DNA of 64,000 nucleotides from Mesorhizobium sp. J8 (GTDB taxonomy: Bacteria > Pseudomonadota > Alphaproteobacteria > Rhizobiales > Rhizobiaceae). The notes below the pieces were generated by a model, which had not been told where the DNA came from, did no database searches, and worked only from the letters and a program-made list of their open reading frames with translations. Location of the stretch: NCBI RefSeq assembly GCF_016591715.1, contig NZ_AP024109.1, forward strand, positions 4,526,001 through 4,590,000, in the 5' to 3' direction. A program made the translations under genes and the position numbers. Shown piece after piece: positions 33,806 to 42,247 of this stretch (its first letter is position 1; each line of letters begins with the position of its first letter).

Positions 33806-34846
33806 ATGGAAGTTCGCGTCGTCAATGTGCGCAAGGAGTTCGAGCGGTTTCCGGCGCTCCACGACGTGTCGCTCGACATCAGGTCCGGCGAGCTGATCGC
33901 GCTGCTCGGACCGTCGGGCTCCGGCAAGACGACGCTGCTTCGCCTGATCGCCGGGCTCGAGCGGCCGACCAAGGGCGCGATCTTCTTCGGCGACGAGGAC
34001 GCCTCGCAGAAGTCGATCCAGGAGCGCAATGTCGGTTTCGTCTTCCAGCACTACGCGCTGTTCCGCCACATGACGGTTGCCGACAATATCGGCTTCGGCC
34101 TGAAGGTCCGGCACGGCGCCGCGAGACCGCCCGCGCAGGAAATCCGCCGCCGGGCGCTCGAACTGCTCGACCTCGTGCAACTGTCGGGTCTGGAAAAGCG
34201 CTACCCGGCGCAGCTTTCCGGCGGCCAGCGCCAGCGCGTCGCTTTGGCCCGCGCCATGGCGATCGAGCCCAAGGTGCTTCTGCTCGACGAACCCTTCGGC
34301 GCGCTCGACGCACAGGTACGCCGTGAGCTGCGCCGCTGGCTGCGCGAGATCCATGACCGCACCGGCCACACCACCGTCTTCGTCACACACGACCAGGAGG
34401 AAGCGCTGGAGCTCGCCGACCGCGTCGTCGTCATGAGCCAGGGCCGTATCGAGCAGGTCGGCACCGCCGACGATATCTACGACACGCCGAACTCGCCCTT
34501 CGTCTACTCCTTCATTGGCGAATCCAGCTCGCTGCCGGTCAAGGTCGAGAACGGCGAAGTCTGGATCGCCGACCGGCCGATCGGGCTCTCGGCGCCGCAT
34601 GCGCCCTCCGGTGAGGCGATCCTCTATTTCCGCCCGCATGACGTCGATCTGCTCGACGGCTGCAGCGGCTGCATCGCCGGCACGGTTGCCGCCAGCCGCC
34701 GCGTCGCCGGCACCAGGCGCGTCGAGCTCGAGGTCGGCGGCGAACGCCAGCGCATCGAGATCGAACTGCCGGTCGACCATCCCGCCGCGCAGAAGAGCCG
34801 GGTGGCCTTCAGGCCGCGGCGCTGGAAGCTTTTTCCTAAGTCCTGA
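33806..34846 (+). CDS. cysA: Sulfate ABC transporter ATP-binding protein CysA
   Basis: A 346-residue ATPase. Walker A GPSGSGKTT is near residues 34-42, the signature LSGGQRQRVALARA near 134-147, Walker B VLLLDEPFGALD follows, and the H-loop is in VFVTHDQEEALE. The C-terminal third (from ~residue 235) is the TOBE-like regulatory region expected of CysA. It powers CysTW. It follows cysW after a palindromic repeat and is part of the same rightward operon. Confidence 0.95.
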   Translation: MEVRVVNVRKEFERFPALHDVSLDIRSGELIALLGPSGSGKTTLLRLIAGLERPTKGAIFFGDEDASQKSIQERNVGFVFQHYALFRHMTVADNIGFGLKVRHGAARPPAQEIRRRALELLDLVQLSGLEKRYPAQLSGGQRQRVALARAMAIEPKVLLLDEPFGALDAQVRRELRRWLREIHDRTGHTTVFVTHDQEEALELADRVVVMSQGRIEQVGTADDIYDTPNSPFVYSFIGESSSLPVKVENGEVWIADRPIGLSAPHAPSGEAILYFRPHDVDLLDGCSGCIAGTVAASRRVAGTRRVELEVGGERQRIEIELPVDHPAAQKSRVAFRPRRWKLFPKS

Positions 34847-35042
34847 ATTACCTTCGTGCCTCTGGCGCCCCAGCCTGGCGACACTCATGAATCTGCTTGG
34901 AAGAAATTCCTAGCAAAGGGCTGTTTCGGCGAGATATTTTCCAAACTCTGGGTCGCCGCCCCGAGCGCGTGCCTCGTCGCGCCAATCTTTCCTGACTAAG
35001 GTCGCGCCATAGCTTCGATCCATTTCCAAGGAGCCTGTTTTC

Positions 35043-36029
35043 ATGAAGCGTCTATTGCTCGGCATTGCGGCAGCTGCCGGTCTCGTCCTCGCGTCCTCCC
35101 AAGCCTGGTCGGCCGACAAGCTTTTGAACGCATCCTACGACGTCGGCCGCGAGCTGTTCGTCGACATCAACAAAGCCTTCATCGCCAAGCACCCCGGCGT
35201 CACGATCGATCAGTCGCATGCCGGCACCTCGGCGCAGGCGCGCGCGATCGCCGAAGGTCTTGGCGCCGATGTCGTCACCTTCAACCAGGTCACCGACGTC
35301 GACTTCCTGGTCAAGAAGGGATTGGTCTCAGCCGACTGGCAGAAGGATTTTCCGGACAACGCCTCGCCCTTCTATTCCTTGCCTTCATTCCTTGTCCGCG
35401 CGGGCAATCCCAAGCATATCAAGGACTGGAACGATCTGGTGCGCGACGACGTGCAGGTGATCTTCCCGAACCCGAAGACGTCCGGCAATGCGCGCTACAC
35501 CTATCTTGCCGCCACCGCCTACGCCAAGGAAGCCTTCAAGGGCGACGACGCCAAGGTGAAGGAATTCATCACCAAGCTCTTCAACAACGTGCCGATCTTC
35601 GACACCGGCGGCCGCGCCGCCACCACCACCTTCGTCCAGCGCGAGATCGGCGACGTGCTGATCACCTTCGAGTCGGAGACACGTGGCATCCGCAAGGAAT
35701 ATGGCGATGACAAATTCGAGCAGGTCACGCCTTCGGTCAGCCTGCTGGCCGAGTTTCCGGTAGCGGTCGTCGACAAGGTTGCCGACGAGCACGGCAGCCG
35801 CGATCTCGCCAAGACCTATCTCGACTTCCTCTACACGCCGGACGGCCAGGAGATCGCCGCCGAGAACGGCTTGCGTGTTCGCGACGCGGCGGTGGCCGCC
35901 AAGCACAGGGCCGACTTCCCGGATGTCCGGCTGCTGACCGTCGAGGAAGTCTTCGGTGGCTGGGACAAGGTGCAGAAAGAGCATTTCGCCGCCGGCGGAC
36001 TGCTCGATCAGGCCTACGGCAGCCGCTGA
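35043..36029 (+). CDS. Sulfate/thiosulfate ABC transporter substrate-binding protein (second copy)
   Basis: A 328-residue Sbp/CysP-family protein with a signal peptide (LLLGIAAAAGLVLASSQAWSA). It shares the family signatures with the first copy (LNASYDVGRELFVDINKAF, DQSHAGTSAQARAIAEGLGA, FPNPKTSGNARYTYLAATAY) but is clearly diverged from it and lacks its ~15 extra N-terminal residues. It lies 196 bp after cysA, with its own AAGGAG ribosome-binding site, and may have its own promoter. Two binding proteins for one membrane complex could widen the substrate range (sulfate and thiosulfate) or affinity. Confidence 0.93.
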   Translation: MKRLLLGIAAAAGLVLASSQAWSADKLLNASYDVGRELFVDINKAFIAKHPGVTIDQSHAGTSAQARAIAEGLGADVVTFNQVTDVDFLVKKGLVSADWQKDFPDNASPFYSLPSFLVRAGNPKHIKDWNDLVRDDVQVIFPNPKTSGNARYTYLAATAYAKEAFKGDDAKVKEFITKLFNNVPIFDTGGRAATTTFVQREIGDVLITFESETRGIRKEYGDDKFEQVTPSVSLLAEFPVAVVDKVADEHGSRDLAKTYLDFLYTPDGQEIAAENGLRVRDAAVAAKHRADFPDVRLLTVEEVFGGWDKVQKEHFAAGGLLDQAYGSR

Positions 36030-36054
36030 AAGGGCTCCACAATCAGGAAGCGCA

Positions 36055-36083
36055 AGGAGGCCGGCTTTGCCGGCTTTCTTCTT
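36055..36083 (+). terminator. Intrinsic terminator after the second sulfate-binding protein
   Basis: GGCCGGC-TTT-GCCGGC with the following TTTCTTCTT (36058-36083) forms a short GC-rich stem with a T-rich tail, 26 nt after the stop at 36029. It is well placed to end the sulfate transporter transcript before the Rrf2 gene. Confidence 0.7.
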
Positions 36084-36279
36084 GTAAGCCGGGCGGCATG
36101 AGTTCGCAGGGGAAATCCTGGCCCAACGTGAAAAACGTTACGAAGAATCAACGCGTTTGTGCCTAAGCTGCACCGGCAAATTGTTGGGCCAGCGGGCGTT
36201 CGACGGTCAAACTGTCATGATTTGCACACAAACAACCGCCAGATGCAGGGCGATTGGGGTTTGATGAATTGAATCGGGC

Positions 36280-36729
36280 ATGCTGACCAAAAAAGGCAAA
36301 TACGGCCTCAAGGCCCTCGTGCATCTTTCCAGCCTGCCGGCTGGCCAGCTTGCATTCGTCAACGACATCGCCGTCGCCAACAACATCCCGAAGAAATTCC
36401 TGGATGCGATCCTGGGCGAGTTGCGCAATGCCGGCTTCGTCCAGAGCCGCAAGGGCAAGGAAGGCGGTTACCGCCTCGCCCGGCCCGCTTCCGAGATCAA
36501 GATCGGCCATGTCGTGCGCGTGCTCGACGGGCCACTGGCGCCGATCCCTTGCGCCAGCCGCACGCAATACCAGCGTTGCGAGGATTGTGACGAGGCCACC
36601 TGCCAGGTCCGCCACATGATGCTGGAAGTGCGCCAGGCGATCGCCGAGGTGCTGGACAACCGCAGCCTCGCCGCCATGCGCGACGCCGACAACGACGATT
36701 TCCCGGCGGAGCTCACGTCTCAGATTTGA
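36280..36729 (+). CDS. Rrf2 family transcriptional regulator
   Basis: A 149-residue Rrf2 regulator. The N-terminal winged helix is plain (MLTKKGKYGLKALVHL and the GLVQ-like helix NAGFVQSRKGKEGGYRLARP). Four cysteines occur near residues 91-108 in CASRTQYQRCEDCDEATC, at spacing x8-x2-x4, wider than the IscR/NsrR pattern, so it may hold an Fe-S cluster or act as a thiol switch. It follows the sulfate operon after a terminator, with 250 bp of its own upstream region. Control of sulfur uptake is suggested by position only. Confidence 0.9.
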   Translation: MLTKKGKYGLKALVHLSSLPAGQLAFVNDIAVANNIPKKFLDAILGELRNAGFVQSRKGKEGGYRLARPASEIKIGHVVRVLDGPLAPIPCASRTQYQRCEDCDEATCQVRHMMLEVRQAIAEVLDNRSLAAMRDADNDDFPAELTSQI

Positions 36730-36867
36730 GGCAATTCGAGGAAGGGTAAAGCGGCCAGGCTTGACCGCTCGCCGCAACCTTGCGCCCGCAATGGCGCCAA
36801 AGACAAGCCGCGACCCTGACTTTTCGCCCTCGGTTGCCAGTCTACCGCGGACGCAGTAAAGCGGCAG

Positions 36868-36913
36868 AGCATGGTGCCGAAAAGTGGGACCGGTTTTCGG
36901 GCAGGATCATGCT
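36868..36913. repeat. Palindromic interspersed repeat upstream of the acyltransferase-like gene
   Basis: AGCATG (36868-36873) pairs with CATGCT (36908-36913), and inside it CCGAAAA (36877-36883) pairs with TTTTCGG (36894-36900). This layout is a familiar rhizobial intergenic repeat. It ends 31 nt before the acyltransferase-like start codon. Nothing else is seen in the 36730-36944 gap. Confidence 0.7.
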
Positions 36914-36944
36914 GCATCGAAAGAGTGAAACGGGGCTCTGACGC

Positions 36945-38090
36945 ATGAGGCTGCCTTGGCCTGGCAATTCCCGCAGGGCCAGCCGGCAGCCGACGTCGAA
37001 CGAGATCTATCATACCGAGATCACCGCCGACGTGCCGGTGCCGGAGCGCAACGAGTCCGTCCGCTTCTTCAGCCGCAAGGTCATCCGCCCCGGAAAGCTG
37101 CGCCGCTTCACCAATCGGGACCTGCGCGAAAGCCTGCTGTCCTGTTTCTATCTCGGCGTCGCGGCAATGCTGCCGGTCTCGTCCTGGGGCCCCATCTGCG
37201 GTTGGGCGTCCAGGCTCAGGCGCAAGCGCCACTTTCGCAAGGAGTTCGCCCGTTACGATGCCGCGGTGAGGGCCGTGCTCGGCGATTCCGTCGACACGCG
37301 AGCGATGTTCGAGGCGCAACTCGCCGCCATCCACCGCCGGCGGCTGACGCTTTCAGCGCATCTCGTCGCCGGCTGGCGCTGGTCGCCGGCGATCCGCCTC
37401 GAAGGCCTCGAGGCCCTGCAACAAGCCCTGCGCAACGGGCATGGCGCCATCATATGGTGCGACCAATTCACGGCGCAGACGATCATGGGCAAGCGCGCCC
37501 TGCATGAGGCCGGCGTCGACACCCATCAGGTGAGCGCGCAGTATCATGGCTTCTCGCCGAGCCAATTCGGTTTCCGCGTCATCAACCCGCCATTGATCAA
37601 GGTCGAGAACCGTTTCCTGAAAAGCCGGATCGTCTTCGAGCGCACCGACGCCTATCAGGTCACCACGCGTATGCAGAAGTTGCTGAAGGCAAACGGCGTG
37701 GTGCTGATGACCAACACCATCTATGCCGGCTCCGCCTTTGCGGAGGCCGCCATGGGCGAGCGCGGCTGGACTCACCTCGCCTCGGCGCCGGCAAACTTCG
37801 CCGCGCGCGCGGGTGCGGCGCTGTTTCATATGGCGACGATCGAGACGATCCCCTTTCGCCAGTACCGGGCGATCGTCCGCGAGCTGAGCGCGAGTCCGGA
37901 AGCGCCCGTATCGCCCGCCAAGGACGCGACAGGCAAGAACCTCGTCGTTCAGGCGGGATTCATCCTGTCGAAGCGCGACCAGATGCTGGAAACGCTCAAG
38001 CTCTGCCCGGAGCAGATGTTGGCCTGGTCGAGCGCCACGCGGCTGACCGAGCGGCCAACCGAACCTGCGATCGGCAAAGAGGGCGCCTGA
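36945..38090 (+). CDS. LpxL/HtrB-like acyltransferase homologue lacking the catalytic dyad
   Basis: A 381-residue protein with the general outline of lipid A late acyltransferases: a short N-terminal hydrophobic segment (SCFYLGVAAMLPVSSWG, ~residues 66-82) and a central domain. At the place where family members have GHFGNWE (the HxxxxD/E dyad), this protein reads IIWCDQFTAQ (~residues 170-179), so His is replaced by Asp and Glu by Gln. The later RIVFERTDAY and VVLMTNTIYAGSAFAEA segments fit the family's glycine-rich region only loosely. It may be a non-catalytic relative or use other chemistry. It stands alone, convergent with the gluconokinase gene. Assignment is tentative. Confidence 0.55.
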   Translation: MRLPWPGNSRRASRQPTSNEIYHTEITADVPVPERNESVRFFSRKVIRPGKLRRFTNRDLRESLLSCFYLGVAAMLPVSSWGPICGWASRLRRKRHFRKEFARYDAAVRAVLGDSVDTRAMFEAQLAAIHRRRLTLSAHLVAGWRWSPAIRLEGLEALQQALRNGHGAIIWCDQFTAQTIMGKRALHEAGVDTHQVSAQYHGFSPSQFGFRVINPPLIKVENRFLKSRIVFERTDAYQVTTRMQKLLKANGVVLMTNTIYAGSAFAEAAMGERGWTHLASAPANFAARAGAALFHMATIETIPFRQYRAIVRELSASPEAPVSPAKDATGKNLVVQAGFILSKRDQMLETLKLCPEQMLAWSSATRLTERPTEPAIGKEGA

Positions 38091-38117
38091 AGCCCCTGTC
38101 AGGTGCAATGCTGAAAA

Positions 38118-38630
38118 TCACTGATCCTGGTCGACGACTTCTCTCAGTATCCCGGCGACGCTTCGGGTTCCGTCGACCGTCACCGCCCGCTCGTCCGCGG
38201 CGGGCTCTTCCAGCGTGGCGAACTGGCTGTCGACCAAGCTAGCGGGCATGAAATGGCCCTTGCGGTTGGCGACCCGCCGCCAGGCGGTCTCGCGATCGAT
38301 CTTCAGATAGAGAAACACCGTGTCGGGACAGAAGCGGCTCAGCCGCTCGCGATAGCTGCGCTTGAGCGCCGAGCACGCCGCCACCGCTTTCCGCCCGTCG
38401 GCGACGGTGGCCGCGATACGCTCGCCTATGGCGTCGAGCCAGCCCGCGCGCAGCGCGTCCGTCAGCGGCTCGCCGCGCGCCATCCGCGCCACATTCTCCG
38501 GCGGATGCAGCCGGTCTCCTTCGATGAAGTCGGCGCCAAGCGCCTCGGCGAGCGCCTCGCCGACGGCCGTCTTGCCGCAACCGGCGACACCCATCACGAC
38601 GATGGCCGGCGCCGTCCGAAGATCGTTCAT
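38118..38630 (-). CDS. gntK: Gluconokinase
   Basis: A 170-residue P-loop kinase of the GntK family. Walker A is GVAGCGKT near residues 14-21, followed by FIEGDRLHPPENVARMARGEPLTD with the family's D-x-x-H-P and P-L-D/T-D elements, and CSALKRSYRERL, all standard for gluconate 6-kinases. It converts gluconate to 6-phosphogluconate in the cytosol. The ATG at 38630 is preferred (GGAG 6 nt upstream, family-like N-terminus); a GTG at 38672 just after the permease stop is possible. It is the last gene of the LacI-controlled transporter operon and the best clue to its substrate. Confidence 0.9.
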   Translation of the reverse strand: MNDLRTAPAIVVMGVAGCGKTAVGEALAEALGADFIEGDRLHPPENVARMARGEPLTDALRAGWLDAIGERIAATVADGRKAVAACSALKRSYRERLSRFCPDTVFLYLKIDRETAWRRVANRKGHFMPASLVDSQFATLEEPAADERAVTVDGTRSVAGILREVVDQDQ

Positions 38631-38674
38631 GCGGAGCTCCGGAATCTGCGGTCTTGCGCTCGCCTCATCCACGG

Positions 38675-39661
38675 TCAGCGGCTTGCCGGCGCGCGCCCGT
38701 AGAGCAGAAGCATGGCGACGATGACGACGCCATAGATGATCTGCCGCCCCGCCTCCGGCATCTGCATGACCGAGAGAATGGACTGCAGGAGCGTGATCAG
38801 GATCACGCCGGCCACCGTGCCGAGATAGGAGCCGCGTCCGCCGAGGATCGACGTGCCGCCGAGCACGACGGCAGCGATCGACGGCAGCAGATAGGCATCA
38901 CCCATGGATTGCGCCGCCTTCGACGCATAGCCCGCCAGAAGCACGCCGCCAAAGGCCGACAGCCCGCCAGAGACGGCGAAGGCGATCATCACGATGCGGC
39001 GCGTGTCGATACCGGAGAGATAGGCGGCGCGCTCGCGGTTCCCGATGCCGTAGACGGCGCGGCCGAAGCTGGTGCGGGTCAGAACGAAGACCATCGCGGC
39101 GCCGATCAGCGCCCAGATGATCACGGCGTTTGGAACGCCGGGAATGGTGAAGCCGGTCGCCAGATACCGCATCGCCGCCGTTGCCGAATCCTGTGGCGAG
39201 AAGCCGCCCGTATAGACCACCATCAGCCCTTGCGCGACCGCGTTGGTGGCCAAAGTGATGATCATCGAGGGGATGCGCAGATAGGCCACACCGATGCCGT
39301 TGACGATGCCGATCGCCACGCCGCACAGGACGCCGAAGGGGATGGCCAAAGCGACGCCGGCCGGCCCGTAGGCGGCCGCCGCGCAAGCCATCATGGCGCC
39401 TGCCGCGACGGACCAGGGCACGGAAAGGTCGATCTGGCCGAGCAGGATGACCAGCATCATGCCGGTGGCGATGACTCCGAGAAAGGACGCGACCTTCAAC
39501 TGCTGCAGCAGATATTCCGGCGACAGGAAGCTGCGCGAATAGAGGCTGCCGAGGAAAAGCAGCAGCACGATGCAGGCAAAGGCGGTGACGACAGCCGGGT
39601 CGGCGCGCCGCAGAAACTTGGGCATGCGGCCGGCGATGCCGCCGATGGTCGTTTCGCTCAC
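38675..39661 (-). CDS. CUT2 sugar ABC transporter permease (RbsC-like), second subunit
   Basis: A 328-residue permease with eight to ten predicted helices and the CUT2 signature region VAYLRIPSMIITLATNAVAQG and PSIAAVVLGGTSILGGRGSY near the C-terminus. The start is placed at the GTG at 39661, giving a GTGA overlap with the preceding permease gene; a GTG at 39670 is also in frame. It forms a heterodimeric channel with the permease encoded just upstream, as in YtfT/YjfF-type systems. Confidence 0.9.
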   Translation of the reverse strand: MSETTIGGIAGRMPKFLRRADPAVVTAFACIVLLLFLGSLYSRSFLSPEYLLQQLKVASFLGVIATGMMLVILLGQIDLSVPWSVAAGAMMACAAAAYGPAGVALAIPFGVLCGVAIGIVNGIGVAYLRIPSMIITLATNAVAQGLMVVYTGGFSPQDSATAAMRYLATGFTIPGVPNAVIIWALIGAAMVFVLTRTSFGRAVYGIGNRERAAYLSGIDTRRIVMIAFAVSGGLSAFGGVLLAGYASKAAQSMGDAYLLPSIAAVVLGGTSILGGRGSYLGTVAGVILITLLQSILSVMQMPEAGRQIIYGVVIVAMLLLYGRAPASR

Positions 39662-40638
39662 AGGAACCACTCCAACCGGTTGCGCACCCGAAACAGCGCG
39701 AAGGCGCCGAGGCTGACCGCGATCAGCAGGATAACGCCCTGGAACAGCGGCTGCCAGAGCGGATCGAAGTCGAAGACGAACAACAGGTCGCCGATGGTGC
39801 GGAAGGCGAGCGCGCCGAAGATCGCGCCGATAGCACTGCCCTTGCCACCGAACAGCGAGACGCCGCCGAGCACGACCGCGGCGATCGAGAACAGCGTGTA
39901 GGAATTGCCGCTCGCATAGGCCGCCTCGCCCGTATAGGTGAAGAAGGTGAGGAACAGGCCGCCGATCGAGGCCAGCAGTCCGGCCAGCGCGTAAGCGAGG
40001 AACTTGCCGCGCCGGATCGGCACGCCGGACATATAGGCCGCTGTTTCCGATGAGCCCGCGGCATAGGCCGCGCGGCCGAACTCGGAGCGGCTGAACGGCA
40101 CCCAGACGACCAGCACGACGACGAGCAACGCGACCAGCGAGGTCGGGATCACGTCGAACAGCTTTCCCGTCAGCGCATCGGCCAAGTCCTCATTGACCGA
40201 TCCGCCCGGAAACGGCCGCAGCAAGAGCCCGATGCCGTAATAGACGGCACCCGTTGCAATCGTGGCGACAATCGGCTGCAGGCGCCCATAGATGACGATG
40301 GCGCCGTTGATCGCCCCGCAGACCAGCCCCGCCGCAAGGACCGCGATCACGCCGAGCGTGGTCTGGAGGGGCGTACCGACCACCAGCCAGGACGCCAGGC
40401 AATTGGTGAGAAGCAGGATCATGCCGACCGACAGGTCGATGCCGGCGGTGATCACCACCAGCGTCTGCGCCATGGCGACGAAGGCCAGAAGCACACCCTT
40501 GTTGGCGGCCGTCTGCACGACATTGGCGGTGAATCCCGCGGGGTGGTTCGTGGTGTAGATGATGAACATGACGATGAAGATGCCGAGCGCCAGCAGTGTT
40601 CCGCGTTGCTCGGCCAGTAAGTAGCGCCAATCCTTCAC
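39658..40638 (-). CDS. CUT2 sugar ABC transporter permease (RbsC-like), first subunit
   Basis: A 326-residue permease with the CUT2 pattern: TLVVITAGIDLSVGMILLLTN near residues 59-79 and FSIAAVVLGGVSLFGGKGSA near 247-266. It starts with a GTG that overlaps the ATPase stop (GTGA), so translation is coupled. It is the partner of the second permease gene; two non-identical permeases suggest a heterodimer. Confidence 0.9.
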   Translation of the reverse strand: MKDWRYLLAEQRGTLLALGIFIVMFIIYTTNHPAGFTANVVQTAANKGVLLAFVAMAQTLVVITAGIDLSVGMILLLTNCLASWLVVGTPLQTTLGVIAVLAAGLVCGAINGAIVIYGRLQPIVATIATGAVYYGIGLLLRPFPGGSVNEDLADALTGKLFDVIPTSLVALLVVVLVVWVPFSRSEFGRAAYAAGSSETAAYMSGVPIRRGKFLAYALAGLLASIGGLFLTFFTYTGEAAYASGNSYTLFSIAAVVLGGVSLFGGKGSAIGAIFGALAFRTIGDLLFVFDFDPLWQPLFQGVILLIAVSLGAFALFRVRNRLEWFL

Positions 40639-42179
40639 GCGCCCGCTCCCTGCTTCATGTCGACGCCTTCGCCATGGATGTTGAGCGCGCTGGCGATCAG
40701 CGCGTGCTCGGTGATCTCGGCGCCGACGAGCTCGCGCTTGACGCTGCCGTCATAGAGCACGAGCACGCGGTCGCAGCAGCCGATCAACTCGTCATAGTCG
40801 GTCGAATAGAACAGGATGGCGGCGCCGGCATCCGCCAGCTTGCGCATCAATTGGTAAATCTCCTGCTTGGTGCCGACATCGATGCCGCGCGTCGGATCGT
40901 TGAGCAGGATGATGCGCGGTTGCCGCATCAGCCATTTGGCGATGACGACCTTCTGCTGGTTGCCGCCCGAGAGCGCGCCGACGGGAATGTCGAGCCCCGC
41001 CGTCTTGATCGCCAGCAGCCCGACCATGTCGTCGATCAGGCGCTGCTCGGCGGCGCGATCGATGATGCCGCCCTTGGCCAGCCGGTCGAGGGCCGCGAAG
41101 GAGAGGTTTTCGCGCACCGTCATCGGCAGCATCAGCCCCTCGGTCTTGCGATCCTCGGGGATCAGCGCCATGCCGATGCCGTCGTCGCTGGCGGCGCGCG
41201 GGCTGGAGATGGAAACTGGCTTGCCGTCGATCAGCACCTCGCCGCGCAGGCCGCGCAGCACGCCGAAAAAGGCAAGCAGCAATTCGCGCTGACCCTGCCC
41301 GTCGAGACCGCCCAGGCCGACGACCTCCCCTGCCCTGACGCTCAGCGAGATATTGTCCAGCCGGTCGGCCCAGGAGAGATTGCGCGCTTCGAGCACCGGC
41401 GTGGTGGCCTGAGCGCCAGCGGGTTTCGGCGGGAAGATGTGGCTGTATTCGCGGCCGATCATCAGCTCGACCACCTCATTGTCGCTCTTCGAGCCGGCCG
41501 GGTAGCTGGCCACATTGCGGCCGTTGCGGAACACCGTGCAATGGTCGGCGAGCTCGGCGATCTCGTTCATGCGGTGCGAGATGTAGAGCAGCGCCAATCC
41601 TTCCGAGCGCAGCCGCTTCAGCACCTCGAAGACCTTGGCGACATCCGCTGCCGTCAGCGCGGAGGTGGCTTCGTCGAGGATCAGGATGCGCGGCTTGCGG
41701 GCCAGCGCCTTGGCGATCTCCACCATCTGCCGGCGCGACAACGGCAGATCCTTGACCAGGGCGCGCGGATGGATGTCGGAAGCGCCGGCGCGCGCCAGCG
41801 CTTCTTCGGCGATCCGCCGCTGCGCCTTGCGGTCGATCATGCCGAAGCGTTTCGGCGGATCGGAAATGACGATGTTGTCGGCGACGCTCAATTCCGGGAT
41901 GAGCGACAGTTCCTGGAAGATGCAGACGATGCCGGCCTGATTGGCCGCGGCCGGCGAAGCGAAGCTCACCTCGCCCCCGTCCAGCGTCATGCGGCCTTCG
42001 TCGGGCGCCACGACGCCTGCCATGATCTTGATCAGCGTCGACTTGCCGGCGCCGTTTTCGCCGAGAATGGCGTGGATGCTGCCGGCGGCGACGGTCAGGT
42101 CGGCCTTTTCCAGGGCCCTGACGCCGCCATAGCGCTTGGATATGCCTTCCATGCGGAAGAGCGGAACCACACCGTCCAT
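40635..42179 (-). CDS. CUT2 sugar ABC transporter, double ATP-binding protein (RbsA/MglA type)
   Basis: A 514-residue protein with two ATPase domains. The first has a full Walker A (GENGAGKSTLIKIMAG, ~residues 37-52) and the signature LPLSRRQMVEIAKAL. The second has the degenerate P-loop GLGGLDGQGQRELLLAF typical of this family and the signature LSGGNQQKVVIAKWL. The start MDGVVPLFRMEG at 42179 fits the family length; the frame is open further upstream but the extension is antisense to nothing conserved and lies over the binding-protein end. It powers uptake by the two downstream permeases. Confidence 0.93.
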   Translation of the reverse strand: MDGVVPLFRMEGISKRYGGVRALEKADLTVAAGSIHAILGENGAGKSTLIKIMAGVVAPDEGRMTLDGGEVSFASPAAANQAGIVCIFQELSLIPELSVADNIVISDPPKRFGMIDRKAQRRIAEEALARAGASDIHPRALVKDLPLSRRQMVEIAKALARKPRILILDEATSALTAADVAKVFEVLKRLRSEGLALLYISHRMNEIAELADHCTVFRNGRNVASYPAGSKSDNEVVELMIGREYSHIFPPKPAGAQATTPVLEARNLSWADRLDNISLSVRAGEVVGLGGLDGQGQRELLLAFFGVLRGLRGEVLIDGKPVSISSPRAASDDGIGMALIPEDRKTEGLMLPMTVRENLSFAALDRLAKGGIIDRAAEQRLIDDMVGLLAIKTAGLDIPVGALSGGNQQKVVIAKWLMRQPRIILLNDPTRGIDVGTKQEIYQLMRKLADAGAAILFYSTDYDELIGCCDRVLVLYDGSVKRELVGAEITEHALIASALNIHGEGVDMKQGAGA

Positions 42180-42247
42180 CGGCCCTCCGAAATGTTCATG
42201 GGAACGGCGCCGCGGCTCAGCCGCGGCGCCGGCCAGCGACCCAAAGA

